This document shows positions 26,859 to 36,082 of a stretch of 64,000 nt of DNA, piece by piece. The notes beneath the pieces were generated by a model that saw only the letters and a program-made list of their open reading frames with translations, was not told the origin of the DNA and ran no database searches. The translations under genes and the position numbers were made by a program. How positions within the stretch are numbered: position 1 is the first letter of the stretch; each line of letters starts with the position of its first letter. Source of the DNA: Ruegeria atlantica (lineage in GTDB: Bacteria; Pseudomonadota; Alphaproteobacteria; Rhodobacterales; Rhodobacteraceae); assembly GCF_013032505.1 (NCBI RefSeq), contig NZ_WQCG01000004.1:124001-188000 (forward strand). Direction: 5' to 3'.

Positions 26859-27803
26859 ATGGCGATGAGCCCTGACCCCGTGCGCGGGAACACCCTCGCT
26901 GTGTCTGCGGGACAGAATTCTGCTTTTTCGGGCAATGGGTTGGCTGTGGCTTCCATGTTGACCTGGGCGGCTGGCTTTCCGGCGGCTGAGGTGTTGTTGC
27001 AGACGTGGCCCCCCGTCGCCTTGCTGACCGCACGTCTGGCATTGGCCGTGGTCGTTATGGTGCCGATCTGGATGCTGATCGACGGGCCGCGCCGGGTTGT
27101 TTCCGCCCGTTGGCGGCACGCGATGATTGTCGGCGGGTGCGGCATTGGGGTGGCGATGTTCCTGATGATCGTGGCGCAAAAACTGACGGACCCGGTGACT
27201 GTCGCAATTGTCGCGTCGTGCGCGCCATTGATGGCGACGCTGTTGGAACTGGCTGCTGGGACACGCCGGCTGAGGTGGAATTTTGCACTGGGCGTCGTTG
27301 TTTCAATTGTCGGTGGTCTGATTGCCACAAGCGCCTTGGCGCCGGCTCAGCTGGGGTTGGGTGCCGCGTGCGCCGTCGTTTCGACCGGTTTGTTCTGCTG
27401 GGCCAGCATGGCGACCGCCCGGGATTTTCCGGAACTGAGCAGGGTCGGGCGCACCACCATCACGTTTGTCGGTGGTTTGCTGATGGCGTCGCTGCTTATG
27501 TTCGGATCGGCGCAGTTGGGAATGGATTTCATGCCCGCGACATCATTTGACATTCAACAGGCCGGGATGTTGGTGATCTACGCACTGGTGTCGATGGGGC
27601 TGAGTCAGGTTCTGTTCATCGCTTCGATTGGGAAACTGGGCGTCGCGCTGTCGTCCTTCCACATCAACGTTGCCCCTTTCTACGTGATGCTGATCATGCT
27701 GGTACTGGGCGAAGAATGGAACTGGACCCGTGCGCTGGGCGCAGGGATCGTTGCAATGGCGGTTATTCTGGCACAGGAACGGCGATCCGCCAGAGCCGCC
27801 TAA
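26859..27803 (+). CDS. EamA/DMT-family transporter
   Basis: 314 residues with about ten membrane helices in two EamA repeats. ASMLTWAAGFPAAEVLL opens the first and MGLSQVLFIASIGKLGVALSS lies in the second. The ATG at 26859 has AAAGG upstream; an in-frame ATG at 26787 would add 24 polar residues. Substrate unknown. It shares a 175-bp upstream region with the divergent hydroxypyruvate isomerase gene and overlaps DUF1285 by 4 bp at its 3' end (convergent). Confidence 0.85.
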   Translation: MAMSPDPVRGNTLAVSAGQNSAFSGNGLAVASMLTWAAGFPAAEVLLQTWPPVALLTARLALAVVVMVPIWMLIDGPRRVVSARWRHAMIVGGCGIGVAMFLMIVAQKLTDPVTVAIVASCAPLMATLLELAAGTRRLRWNFALGVVVSIVGGLIATSALAPAQLGLGAACAVVSTGLFCWASMATARDFPELSRVGRTTITFVGGLLMASLLMFGSAQLGMDFMPATSFDIQQAGMLVIYALVSMGLSQVLFIASIGKLGVALSSFHINVAPFYVMLIMLVLGEEWNWTRALGAGIVAMAVILAQERRSARAA

Positions 27804-28390
27804 TCGGTCAGGTCTTCCGAGCGGATCAGCGGGAAAAACTGGCCGCCGGACCAGACACCGAACCACTCATCTTTGTGTGTGGCGATATCTACAAGGCGAT
27901 AAAAACTTTTGCGATCTATGCGTGCCTCTAGGTTTGCGCGAACCAATACATAAGGGGATGGCTCATCTGTCGCGGAATCAATGACAATCCGGATCGGGTG
28001 GTCCGGGCCGGCAATCGCGATATCACCGACTTGTGTCGTAAATGTCAGGTTTTGGGCCTGACCCGCGCCTGTTACGTCAAAGTCTACGGCCAAAAACGGC
28101 GCATCCTCGACAGTGATTCCCACTTTTTCCACTGGGGTGACCAGATAGTATTTGCCGCCTTCTTTCTTAAGAATTGAGGAAAAAAGCTTCACAAGCTCGA
28201 ACCGATTGATGGGCGACCCTAAATAAGTCCAAGACCCATCTTTTGCGATATGGATGTCCAGATCGCCGCAAAACGGAGGATTCCAAAGGTGAACAGGGGG
28301 TAAACCCCTAGTTTTGGCCGCCTTGACCGAGGCCGCCAGCCCATCCGGAGAGGGTGTCACAGGTTTTTGTCCGCTCATTGCTTTTGCCAT
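27800..28390 (-). CDS. DUF1285 family protein
   Basis: 196-residue soluble protein matching DUF1285: PVHLWNPPFCGDLDIHIAKDGSWTYLGSPINR at the N-terminal half, KYYLVTPVEKVGITVEDAPF in the middle, and ARIDRKSFYRLVDIATHKDEWFGVWSGGQFFPL at the end. Function unknown. It is divergent from the moxR operon, 52 bp away, a conserved neighbour relation in alphaproteobacteria. Two starts are possible: ATG 28390 (AAGGA very close) or ATG 28378. No signal peptide. Confidence 0.82.
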   Translation of the reverse strand: MAKAMSGQKPVTPSPDGLAASVKAAKTRGLPPVHLWNPPFCGDLDIHIAKDGSWTYLGSPINRFELVKLFSSILKKEGGKYYLVTPVEKVGITVEDAPFLAVDFDVTGAGQAQNLTFTTQVGDIAIAGPDHPIRIVIDSATDEPSPYVLVRANLEARIDRKSFYRLVDIATHKDEWFGVWSGGQFFPLIRSEDLTD

Positions 28391-28442
28391 TTCCTTTTCG
28401 CGCGATACACTTCAATCATATTAGTCCACGGAAGGGAAAGTC

Positions 28443-29450
28443 ATGACCGAACCTGCCGACCTCGTGTCCGAGATCGAAGCGCTGGAAATCAAACTGCAAG
28501 AGGCCAAGGCCTCGATCACCCGTCGCTTTATCGGACAGGAAAGGGTCGTGGACCTGACGCTGACCGCGCTGCTGTGTGGTGGGCACGCCTTGCTGATCGG
28601 TTTGCCCGGTCTGGGCAAAACGCGATTGGTCGAGACGCTTTCGACCGTGATGGGCCTGCATGGCAACCGCATCCAGTTCACGCCCGATCTGATGCCCGCC
28701 GATATTCTGGGGTCCGAGGTTTTGGACACCGCCGAGGATGGTAGCCGTCACTTCCGCTTTATTTCCGGCCCGATCTTCTGCCAGTTGCTGATGGCGGACG
28801 AGATCAACCGCGCCAGCCCGCGTACACAGTCGGCATTGTTGCAGGCGATGCAGGAACGCACCGTGACTGTGGCTGGTGAGGACCGTTCCTTGGGTGAACC
28901 GTTCCACGTATTGGCGACGCAAAACCCGATCGAACAAGAGGGCACCTATCCGTTACCTGAGGCACAACTGGACCGTTTCCTGGTGCGGATCGACGTGGAC
29001 TATCCCGATCGCCAGACCGAGCGCGACATTCTTTTGGCAACAACCGGTGTCGAAGAGGAAGAAGCGCACGAGATTTTCAGTAAAGAGGAATTGTTGGCCG
29101 CACAGGTGCTTTTGCGCCGGATGCCCGTGGGGGATTCGGTTGTGGAGCTGATCCTTGATCTTGTCCGCGCCTTCCGCCCAGAAGAGGCAGGTGTTTCTGA
29201 ACGTGTCGCTGAAACCGTGGCTTGGGGGCCCGGCCCCCGTGCAGCACAAGCGCTGATGATGACGGTGCGTGCACGGGCGATGCTGCAGGGCCGATTGGCA
29301 CCGAATGCCGAGGACGTGCTGGACATGGCCCGCCCGGTGCTTAGCCACCGGATGGCCTTGAACTTTGCGGCACGGGCGCGCGGTGACAGCCTTGCTGACT
29401 TGATTGAGTCCACCGCTGCCGGTCTGGTGCGCACCGAGGCTGCGGCGTGA
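28443..29450 (+). CDS. MoxR-family AAA+ ATPase
   Basis: 335 residues. Walker A GLPGLGKT, Walker B and MoxR signature LMADEINRASPRTQSALLQAMQE, sensor 1 in VLATQNPIEQEGTYPLPEAQLDRF, and a C-terminal helical lid. MoxR ATPases act as chaperones that mature or activate membrane-associated and VWA-containing proteins. GGAAGGGA precedes the ATG. It is first in a four-gene operon whose members all overlap by 4 bp, which implies stoichiometric co-translation with DUF58 and two large membrane proteins. Confidence 0.93.
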   Translation: MTEPADLVSEIEALEIKLQEAKASITRRFIGQERVVDLTLTALLCGGHALLIGLPGLGKTRLVETLSTVMGLHGNRIQFTPDLMPADILGSEVLDTAEDGSRHFRFISGPIFCQLLMADEINRASPRTQSALLQAMQERTVTVAGEDRSLGEPFHVLATQNPIEQEGTYPLPEAQLDRFLVRIDVDYPDRQTERDILLATTGVEEEEAHEIFSKEELLAAQVLLRRMPVGDSVVELILDLVRAFRPEEAGVSERVAETVAWGPGPRAAQALMMTVRARAMLQGRLAPNAEDVLDMARPVLSHRMALNFAARARGDSLADLIESTAAGLVRTEAAA

Positions 29451-30322
29451 ATGCCGCGCTGACCCTTCGCGAAAGATCCGAAGCCGAGGCGTCCCGGCTG
29501 CCGCCGCTCTTGGCGCGGGCCGAGCAGCTGGCCGGCACGGTCCTGCTGGGCGATCACGGTCGACGCCGCGCGGGACTTGGCGATGATTTCTGGCAATACC
29601 GTCCGGCCCAGATCGGCGACAGCCGCCGCATGATCGACCATCGGCGGTCGGCACGTGGGGATCAGCAATTCGTGCGGGAACGCGAGTGGCAGATTGCGCA
29701 ATCGGTAATGCTGTGGGTCGATCAGGGCGCTTCGATGCGGTTTGCTTCCGACAAAAACCTGCCCACTAAGGCCGACCGCGCCCGCCTTCTGGGTTTGGCT
29801 ACGGCTATTCTTCTTGTGCGCGGTGGCGAGCGTGTGGGCCTGACCGGAACGACCTTGCCGCCACGACGTGGCAACGCCCAAATCATTCGTCTGGCAGAGG
29901 CGTGGTCCGAAGACGCCGAGACCGACTACACGCCCCCCGAACACCGCGCCATGATCCCACACGCCCGCGCCGTGTTCATTTCTGATTTTCTTGGCCCATT
30001 GGAAGAGGTCGAACTGGCCCTGACCAAAGCTGCAGATCGCGGTGTGCGGGGTTTGGTCCTGCAGGTTCTTGATCCCGGAGAAGAGACTTTTCCCTATCGC
30101 GGTCGTACGATCTTTGAAAGCGTCGGCGGTTCTGTTCGCCATGAAACGCTAAAGGCCGGAGAGCTGCGCGAGCGGTATCTGGAACGACTTGCGAAACGCA
30201 AGGATGCGCTGACCCATTTGTGCCGCGAAACGGGCTGGCAGCTGGGGCTGCATCACACTGGTGAAAGTGCCCAAGCGGCTCTGTTGTGGCTCTATCGTGC
30301 GCTGGATGGGGGTACGGGATGA
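29447..30322 (+). CDS. DUF58 domain protein (VWA-like MoxR partner)
   Basis: 291 residues. The DUF58 core includes DDFWQYRPAQIGDSRRMIDHRRSARGDQQFVRERE, followed by a von Willebrand A-like segment (SVMLWVDQGASMRF), where the Asp-x-Ser-type metal site is altered to Asp-Gln-Gly-Ala-Ser. Soluble, cytoplasmic. Members pair with MoxR ATPases. It overlaps moxR and the DUF4159 gene by 4 bp each. Function beyond the MoxR partnership is unknown; cell-envelope maintenance is the usual suggestion. Confidence 0.88.
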   Translation: MNAALTLRERSEAEASRLPPLLARAEQLAGTVLLGDHGRRRAGLGDDFWQYRPAQIGDSRRMIDHRRSARGDQQFVREREWQIAQSVMLWVDQGASMRFASDKNLPTKADRARLLGLATAILLVRGGERVGLTGTTLPPRRGNAQIIRLAEAWSEDAETDYTPPEHRAMIPHARAVFISDFLGPLEEVELALTKAADRGVRGLVLQVLDPGEETFPYRGRTIFESVGGSVRHETLKAGELRERYLERLAKRKDALTHLCRETGWQLGLHHTGESAQAALLWLYRALDGGTG

Positions 30323-33081
30323 CGGTTCTGGCGGGCATCGGCTTTACCGCACCCTGGGTGTTGCTGGGTCTACTAACCTTGCCGATCCTGTGGTTGATCC
30401 TGCGCGCCGTGCCACCTGCGCCGATCCGCCGGCTGTTCCCGGCAGTGACGCTGCTGTTGGGGCTGAAGGATGATGAGAGCGTCTCGGACCGGACACCGTG
30501 GTGGTTGTTGTTGCTGCGGATGCTGGCGGCGGCTGCGATCATTATTGGATTGGCTGGGCCGGTTCTGAACCCTTCGCGCGATCAGGCGGGGTCGGGTCCG
30601 TTGCTGCTGGTGCTGGATGCCAGTTGGGCGGGTGCCACCCGTTGGTCTACGACGCTGGATCAGATTGATGCGCAACTGACCGAAGCCGGGCGCGCGGGTC
30701 GTACCGTCGCCATCCTTCGCCTGACCGAACCCGAAGCTCCTGTGTTTCAGGCTGCTGAAGCATGGCGCGGCCGTCTGCCGGGATTGACCCCGACGCCGTG
30801 GCAACCGACCGAAGCGCAGATCGAATTGGCTCTAACGGCCTTGGATCAGGCCGATGGCAGGTTCGACAACCATTGGTTCAGTGACCGTTTGAGCTATGAC
30901 GGGCATGACGCGATCCTGTCCGCCCTGCGTGCGCGCGGCGATGTTACTGTCTATCAGGCACCGACGCCTGCAATCGCCATTCTGCCTGCCACGTATCAGG
31001 ACGGCGTCATTCAATTGACGGCGCAACGCGCAGAACCCGGGCCGGCAGACCGCATCACTGTTTTGGCGCAGGGACGTGATCCGGCCGGGGCAATGCGTGT
31101 CCTGCAATCCGCCGAGCTAGAGTTTGCCAGCGGTGAAACACAGGCGCAGGTGGAACTGTCGTTGCCTTCTGAATTGCGCGCGCGCATCACCCGGTTTGAA
31201 ATTCAGGGCGAGCGTTCGGCGGGTGCCGTCACGCTGACAGACGACAGCCTGCGGCGGCGCGAGGTCGCCTTGATCGCCGGAACCCTGAACCGCGAAGGTT
31301 TAGAGCTGTTGTCGCCGCTGCATTACCTGACCCAGGTCCTGATCCCCACGGCGGATTTCGTCGAAGGTGGCCTGCTGGAAGTCCTGCCCGCCAATCCCGA
31401 TGTGATCGTGATGGCTGACGTAGCCAATCTGGCCGGATCCGAACAGGTGGCATTGGTTGAATGGGTGGAACAGGGGGGATTGCTATTGCGGTTTGCCGGC
31501 CCGCGTATGGCGGCCAGCGATCTTGGCCGGGATGCCGAAGATACCTTGCTGCCGGTGCGTTTGCGCAGCGGCGGACGTTCGGTCGGTGGTGCTATGAGCT
31601 GGGGCGAAGCCAAGGGGCTGGCACCTTTCCCGGAAAACTCGCCCTTCTATGGGCTGCAGGTGCCAGAAGATGTCACGGTGACCACACAAGTCATGGCGCA
31701 ACCAGACCCTAATCTGGCGGATCGCGTCATTGCCTCACTGTCGGATGGCACACCATTGGTGACCCGAAAAGCGCTGGGACTGGGGCAGGTGGTGTTGTTC
31801 CATGTGACGGCGGATGCCGAATGGTCCAGCCTGCCTTTGTCGGGGTTGTTCGTCGAAATGCTGGACCGGCTAGCGGTGGCATCAGCGGCAAAATCAAGGC
31901 AGGAGTCGCAGTTGCAAGGCACCACGTGGGAACCGATTCAGGTTATGGATGGCTTTGGCGTTCTGTCTGATGCTGGCAATCTGGCGGGTGTCGATGGCGT
32001 CGAACTTGTAACCGGCCCGATCGGTCCCGATCTACGGCCCGGGCTTTATGAAAGCGGCAAACAGAAGCTGGCCCGCAATGTTCTGAACGATGAAACGGTC
32101 CTTAGCCCGGCGCTCTGGCCATCGGATGTTCCGATCAAGGGGCAGGAGGTCAGCACCGAGACACCCATAGGAGGCATCTTGCTGAGCCTTGCATTGTTGT
32201 TGCTGACGGTGGACGTCATCGCCTCGCTGGCATTGTCCGGGCGTCTGGGATTGGCTAAGGCAGCGGCGGTCGCGTTGGGAGCCGTCTTACTGGTGCCCGA
32301 GGCGCAGGCGCAAACGCCCGAGGGTACCGATTTCGCCTTAAGCGCCACGCAGGAGTTGGTTCTGGCGCATGTCCTGACCGGTGATCAGCAGGTTGACGAT
32401 ATTGCAGCCGCGGGGATGCGTGGGTTGGCTCAGACGTTGTTTTACCGCACCTCGGTTGAACCGGCAGAACCCATCGGCGTGGATCTGGAGCGGGACGAGC
32501 TGGCGTTTTTCCCGTTGCTCTATTGGCCGATCTCGCCTGATCAACCGCAACCGTCGGCCGAAGCGTATGCCAAGCTCAACGCTTACTTGCGTTCGGGCGG
32601 AATGATCCTGTTCGACACGCGTGACGCGGATGTAGCGCGCTTTGGTGCTGCCAGCCCGAACGGGCGTAAACTGCAACAGATCGCAGCCCCGCTGAATATC
32701 CCTTCATTAGAGCCTGTACCACGTGACCATGTGCTAACTCGCGCCTTCTACCTTCTGCAGGATTTTCCGGGTCGGTATGCGGGCACTGAAGTGTGGGTCG
32801 AGGCCGCTCCGATGGATGCCGAGCAGATTGAGGGTATGCCGTTTCGCAACCTTAATGACAACGTGACGCCGGTGGTGATTGGCGGCAATGACTGGGGCGC
32901 GGCCTGGGCCATTGATCGCAATGGTCAGGCGCTGTTGCCGGTGGGCCGCGGATATGCTGGTGAACGGCAGCGCGAGCTGGCAAGTCGTTTTGGCGTCAAC
33001 CTGGTGATGCACGTGCTGACCGGGAACTACAAATCGGATCAGGTGCACGTGCCTGCCTTGCTGGACAGGTTGGGACAATGA
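30319..33081 (+). CDS. BatA/DUF4159 membrane protein of the MoxR cluster
   Basis: 920 residues from ATG 30319, which overlaps the DUF58 stop. The N-terminal BatA module has two helices (PWVLLGLLTLPILWLILRAV and WLLLLRMLAAAAIIIGLAGPVL), followed by a large VWA-like and beta-rich periplasmic or cytoplasmic region (LLLVLDASWAGATRW). A membrane segment with LLSLALLLLTVDVIASLAL lies about residues 620-640, and a second hydrophobic stretch ends at AQAQ near 675. The C-terminal DUF4159 domain (LVLAHVLTGDQQVDDIAAAG, LRSGGMILFDTRD) resembles a class I glutamine-amidotransferase fold. Typical of alphaproteobacterial MoxR clusters. Role unknown. Confidence 0.88.
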   Translation: MTVLAGIGFTAPWVLLGLLTLPILWLILRAVPPAPIRRLFPAVTLLLGLKDDESVSDRTPWWLLLLRMLAAAAIIIGLAGPVLNPSRDQAGSGPLLLVLDASWAGATRWSTTLDQIDAQLTEAGRAGRTVAILRLTEPEAPVFQAAEAWRGRLPGLTPTPWQPTEAQIELALTALDQADGRFDNHWFSDRLSYDGHDAILSALRARGDVTVYQAPTPAIAILPATYQDGVIQLTAQRAEPGPADRITVLAQGRDPAGAMRVLQSAELEFASGETQAQVELSLPSELRARITRFEIQGERSAGAVTLTDDSLRRREVALIAGTLNREGLELLSPLHYLTQVLIPTADFVEGGLLEVLPANPDVIVMADVANLAGSEQVALVEWVEQGGLLLRFAGPRMAASDLGRDAEDTLLPVRLRSGGRSVGGAMSWGEAKGLAPFPENSPFYGLQVPEDVTVTTQVMAQPDPNLADRVIASLSDGTPLVTRKALGLGQVVLFHVTADAEWSSLPLSGLFVEMLDRLAVASAAKSRQESQLQGTTWEPIQVMDGFGVLSDAGNLAGVDGVELVTGPIGPDLRPGLYESGKQKLARNVLNDETVLSPALWPSDVPIKGQEVSTETPIGGILLSLALLLLTVDVIASLALSGRLGLAKAAAVALGAVLLVPEAQAQTPEGTDFALSATQELVLAHVLTGDQQVDDIAAAGMRGLAQTLFYRTSVEPAEPIGVDLERDELAFFPLLYWPISPDQPQPSAEAYAKLNAYLRSGGMILFDTRDADVARFGAASPNGRKLQQIAAPLNIPSLEPVPRDHVLTRAFYLLQDFPGRYAGTEVWVEAAPMDAEQIEGMPFRNLNDNVTPVVIGGNDWGAAWAIDRNGQALLPVGRGYAGERQRELASRFGVNLVMHVLTGNYKSDQVHVPALLDRLGQ

Positions 33082-35120
33082 CAGGAACAGTCATCTTCGA
33101 TCCGCTGATCCCGTGGTCCGTTCTGGTCATCGTGGCTGCGATTGCCGTCGCCGGGGTTATTCTGGCCCTGTGGCGCGGTCTGTCTGGTTGGGCTTTGCGT
33201 GGACTTGCTGCGCTGGTTGTGATTGCGGCCTTGTCAGGGCCGGTGTACCAAATCGAAGATCGCGCGCCACTGACCGATATCGTTTTGATGATCGAGGACG
33301 AAAGCGCAAGTCAGGCCCTTTCGGACCGGGCGGATCAGACAGCACAGGCCGCCGAGGCACTGGCGGTTGAGATTGAATCCCGCAACAATACGGAACTGCG
33401 CCGGATCAAGGTGGGTGATGGTGACGGGGACGAAGGCACGCAAGTGATGGCGGCGCTGAACGAAGCGTTGGCCGAAGAGCCGCGCGCGCGGATCGCGGGC
33501 ATTCTGGTTGTATCGGACGGTATCGTGCATGACGCCGATCAAGCCCCTGATTTGCCTGCGCCCATGCATCTTATGCAGACTGGGCGCGCAACAGATTGGG
33601 ATCGTCGCCTGATAGTCCGAAATGCGCCCGCCTTCGCTATCATTGATGAACCTGTCACCCTGACCCTAAGGGTTGAGGATAGTGGTGCTGCACCTGCTGG
33701 GGCAACAACGGCACCTCTTGAAATCTCGGTCGATGGGGCCGAAGCCGAACAATTTACAATTCCCATTGGCGTTGATGTTGAGCTGCCGATCACACTGCCT
33801 CATGGCGGGCGCAACGTGATTCAGTTCACCGTGCCGGAGGCCGAGGGCGAACTGACCGACCGTAATAACACCGCCCTGATCCAGATGAACGGCGTCCGCG
33901 ACCGTTTGCGGGTTTTGCTGGTATCGGGTGAACCGCATCCGGGTGGGCGGACATGGCGCAACCTGCTAAAGTCTGACAGTTCCGTGGATCTGGTGCACTT
34001 TACCATTCTGCGCCCCCCCGAAAAGCAGGACGGGGTGCCAGTGGATGAGCTGTCGTTGATCGCCTTCCCGACGCGCGAACTGTTTCTGGAAAAAATCAAC
34101 GATTTTGACCTGATCATTTTTGACCGATACAAGCGGCGCGGCATCCTACCTGCGATTTATCTGGACAATGTCACCAACTATATCAACGAAGGCGGTGCCG
34201 TTCTTGTTGCCGCCGGGCCGGATTTTGCCAGCGCCGACAGTATCTTCCGCTCACCCCTGGCGCCGATCCTGCCAGCGCAGCCAACCGCGCGGGTGATCGA
34301 GGAACGCTATGTCCCGATGGTGACTGATCTGGGGCATCGCCACCCGGTGACGACGGATCTTGGTGACTCGGAAAACTGGGGCGCATGGCTGCGCCAGATC
34401 GATGTCAATCACCGCACGGGTGAGGTTTTGATGACGGGCGTGGATGAACGGCCCTTGCTGGTGCTCAACCGAGTTGGCGAGGGGCGCGTGGCATTGCTGG
34501 CCTCGGATCATGCCTGGTTGTGGAGCCGTGGTTTCGAAGGCGGTGGACCGCAGCTTGAGTTGCTGCGCCGTTTGGCGCATTGGATGATGAAAGAGCCCGA
34601 GCTTGAGGAAGAAGCTCTATGGGCCGAAGCCAATGGTCAGACGATGCGTATTATCCGCCAGACACTGGGGGATGAAGTCGGGCCAGTCACCGTAACCCGT
34701 CCGAACGGTGAAACAGAGGATGTTACTTTAGCTGAGGTCTCTCCGGGGCGGTTCGAAGCACAGTATTTCGGGCCTGAGATTGGCCTGTATCGCTTGCAGG
34801 AAGGGGATCAGTCCACCGTTATCGGCCTTGGCCCCGCTGCGCCCAAGGAATTCGAGCGTACGATCGCAACGGCTGAGGTGTTGGAACCCGTGATGTCCGA
34901 TTTGCGCGGCGGTACGGTGCGTCTGGAGGAAGGATTGCCCTCGATCCGCGACGTACGTGCCGGGCGCCCCGCTTCGGGGCGCGGGTGGATCGGTCTGACC
35001 CCGCGCAACGCCTATGAAACACGGGACGTGACGCAGGCCGGACTATTGCCGCCTTGGCTTGTCTTGCTGTTGGCGGGCGGATTCCTTCTGGCTGGATGGC
35101 TACGCGAAGGGCGGCGCTAG
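33078..35120 (+). CDS. large membrane protein with glutamine-amidotransferase-like fold, MoxR cluster
   Basis: 680 residues. Two N-terminal helices (ILWSVLVIV-type region about residues 10-30, then GLAALVVIAALSGPVY about 41-57), a VWA-like segment (TDIVLMIEDESASQALSDR), a beta-rich middle, then a GATase1-like domain (LRVLLVSGEPHPGGRTWRNL, DLIIFDRYKRRGILPA, GGAVLVAAGPDFA) and a final helix (PPWLVLLLAGGFLLAGWL). The GATase fold carries no recognisable Cys-His-Glu triad, so it is probably a binding module. It closes the operon, overlapping DUF4159 by 4 bp. The stop lies 1 bp from that of the convergent hydratase gene. Confidence 0.85.
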   Translation: MTGTVIFDPLIPWSVLVIVAAIAVAGVILALWRGLSGWALRGLAALVVIAALSGPVYQIEDRAPLTDIVLMIEDESASQALSDRADQTAQAAEALAVEIESRNNTELRRIKVGDGDGDEGTQVMAALNEALAEEPRARIAGILVVSDGIVHDADQAPDLPAPMHLMQTGRATDWDRRLIVRNAPAFAIIDEPVTLTLRVEDSGAAPAGATTAPLEISVDGAEAEQFTIPIGVDVELPITLPHGGRNVIQFTVPEAEGELTDRNNTALIQMNGVRDRLRVLLVSGEPHPGGRTWRNLLKSDSSVDLVHFTILRPPEKQDGVPVDELSLIAFPTRELFLEKINDFDLIIFDRYKRRGILPAIYLDNVTNYINEGGAVLVAAGPDFASADSIFRSPLAPILPAQPTARVIEERYVPMVTDLGHRHPVTTDLGDSENWGAWLRQIDVNHRTGEVLMTGVDERPLLVLNRVGEGRVALLASDHAWLWSRGFEGGGPQLELLRRLAHWMMKEPELEEEALWAEANGQTMRIIRQTLGDEVGPVTVTRPNGETEDVTLAEVSPGRFEAQYFGPEIGLYRLQEGDQSTVIGLGPAAPKEFERTIATAEVLEPVMSDLRGGTVRLEEGLPSIRDVRAGRPASGRGWIGLTPRNAYETRDVTQAGLLPPWLVLLLAGGFLLAGWLREGRR

Positions 35121-35121
35121 G

Positions 35122-35967
35122 TCACTCGAACACCACGCTGACCGTCGGGTCGCCAGGCAAACCTTCGTACGTCACTGATGCCCCGCCCATACCCTTTTCG
35201 GGAGGGAACAGTGGCCCAAAAGAACCGACAGAAATCAGGTCGCCGGGCTTAAATTCGATCCCTTTTGACATCAACCAAAGGGCCGCATTCGCCGGGTGCC
35301 CCAGAACGGCTGTTCCCGGCGCTTGCGCCAGTATATCTCCATCTGCGGCGCGAAGTGTGACGGCCATATCCGCCAAGGCCTGCGCCATACTTGCTGGGTC
35401 CGTCACTGGAATCTCTGTACCTAAGACACCCAGTCTGGGCGCGACACCGATGGCGGTCAGGGTCACCGGGGTGATCGGTTCACCTTTGGCTAGGGTCAAG
35501 TCCGGCAATTCGATAAAGGGACGGATTGCCGAGATGTTATGAACCACATCTTCCGGCGTTTCGGCCTGATTGATATCTGCCGATCCAACGACCAGTACCA
35601 GATCGGCTTCAAACACCGGCCGCGCGCCCCAGTCCGAAGGAACAGACGCGCCATCATTCAGCATCATGTCGCGGAATAAGACGCCCTGAACTGGTTCGGA
35701 TGCGCCAAACCTTTCTTGGGCCGGCGCGCTGGTCAGACCGGCTTTATAGCCGATTACCGGGCCTAGATGTGGCTCTAACGCTTTCACTATGTGTGCTTGT
35801 GTACACAGGGCGTCCTCCATCGTGCCATCTGCTGAAAGGGCAGTGGATGGCGTGCCTGAAAGGTAATCCGCGACAAACTGTTCCACCTGATCATCTGTTG
35901 CGCAACCCGCCGTGACAGGTTGGGAAAGTGCTCCACAGGCGAACAGGGCACCAAAGAAACTTCGCAT
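35122..35967 (-). CDS. exported 2-keto-4-pentenoate hydratase (FAH-superfamily)-like protein
   Basis: 281 residues. The body belongs to the fumarylacetoacetate hydrolase superfamily, MhpD-like branch: VIGYKAGLTSAPAQERFGAS, FRDMMLNDG, PVFEADLVLVVGS (metal-ligand acidic pair), AIRPFIELPDL, and GTAVLGHPANAALWLMSKG. Cytoplasmic members hydrate 2-oxopent-4-enoate in aromatic meta-cleavage. Here the chain begins with a signal peptide (MRSFFGALFACGALSQPVTAG), so export to the periplasm is likely; the Cys after TAG does not make a canonical lipobox. AGGTGT precedes the ATG at 35967. No catabolic genes are adjacent; the substrate is unknown. Confidence 0.8.
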   Translation of the reverse strand: MRSFFGALFACGALSQPVTAGCATDDQVEQFVADYLSGTPSTALSADGTMEDALCTQAHIVKALEPHLGPVIGYKAGLTSAPAQERFGASEPVQGVLFRDMMLNDGASVPSDWGARPVFEADLVLVVGSADINQAETPEDVVHNISAIRPFIELPDLTLAKGEPITPVTLTAIGVAPRLGVLGTEIPVTDPASMAQALADMAVTLRAADGDILAQAPGTAVLGHPANAALWLMSKGIEFKPGDLISVGSFGPLFPPEKGMGGASVTYEGLPGDPTVSVVFE

Positions 35968-36082
35968 ATTACACCTCCGTTTTGCCAAGATTGGCATGAG
36001 GCTCAATCCTTGAGCAACGGCTTAAACAGTTCTTCATTCTCTGCCCGAATACTGAATGCAGATTATCCCGGGATCACCAAAA

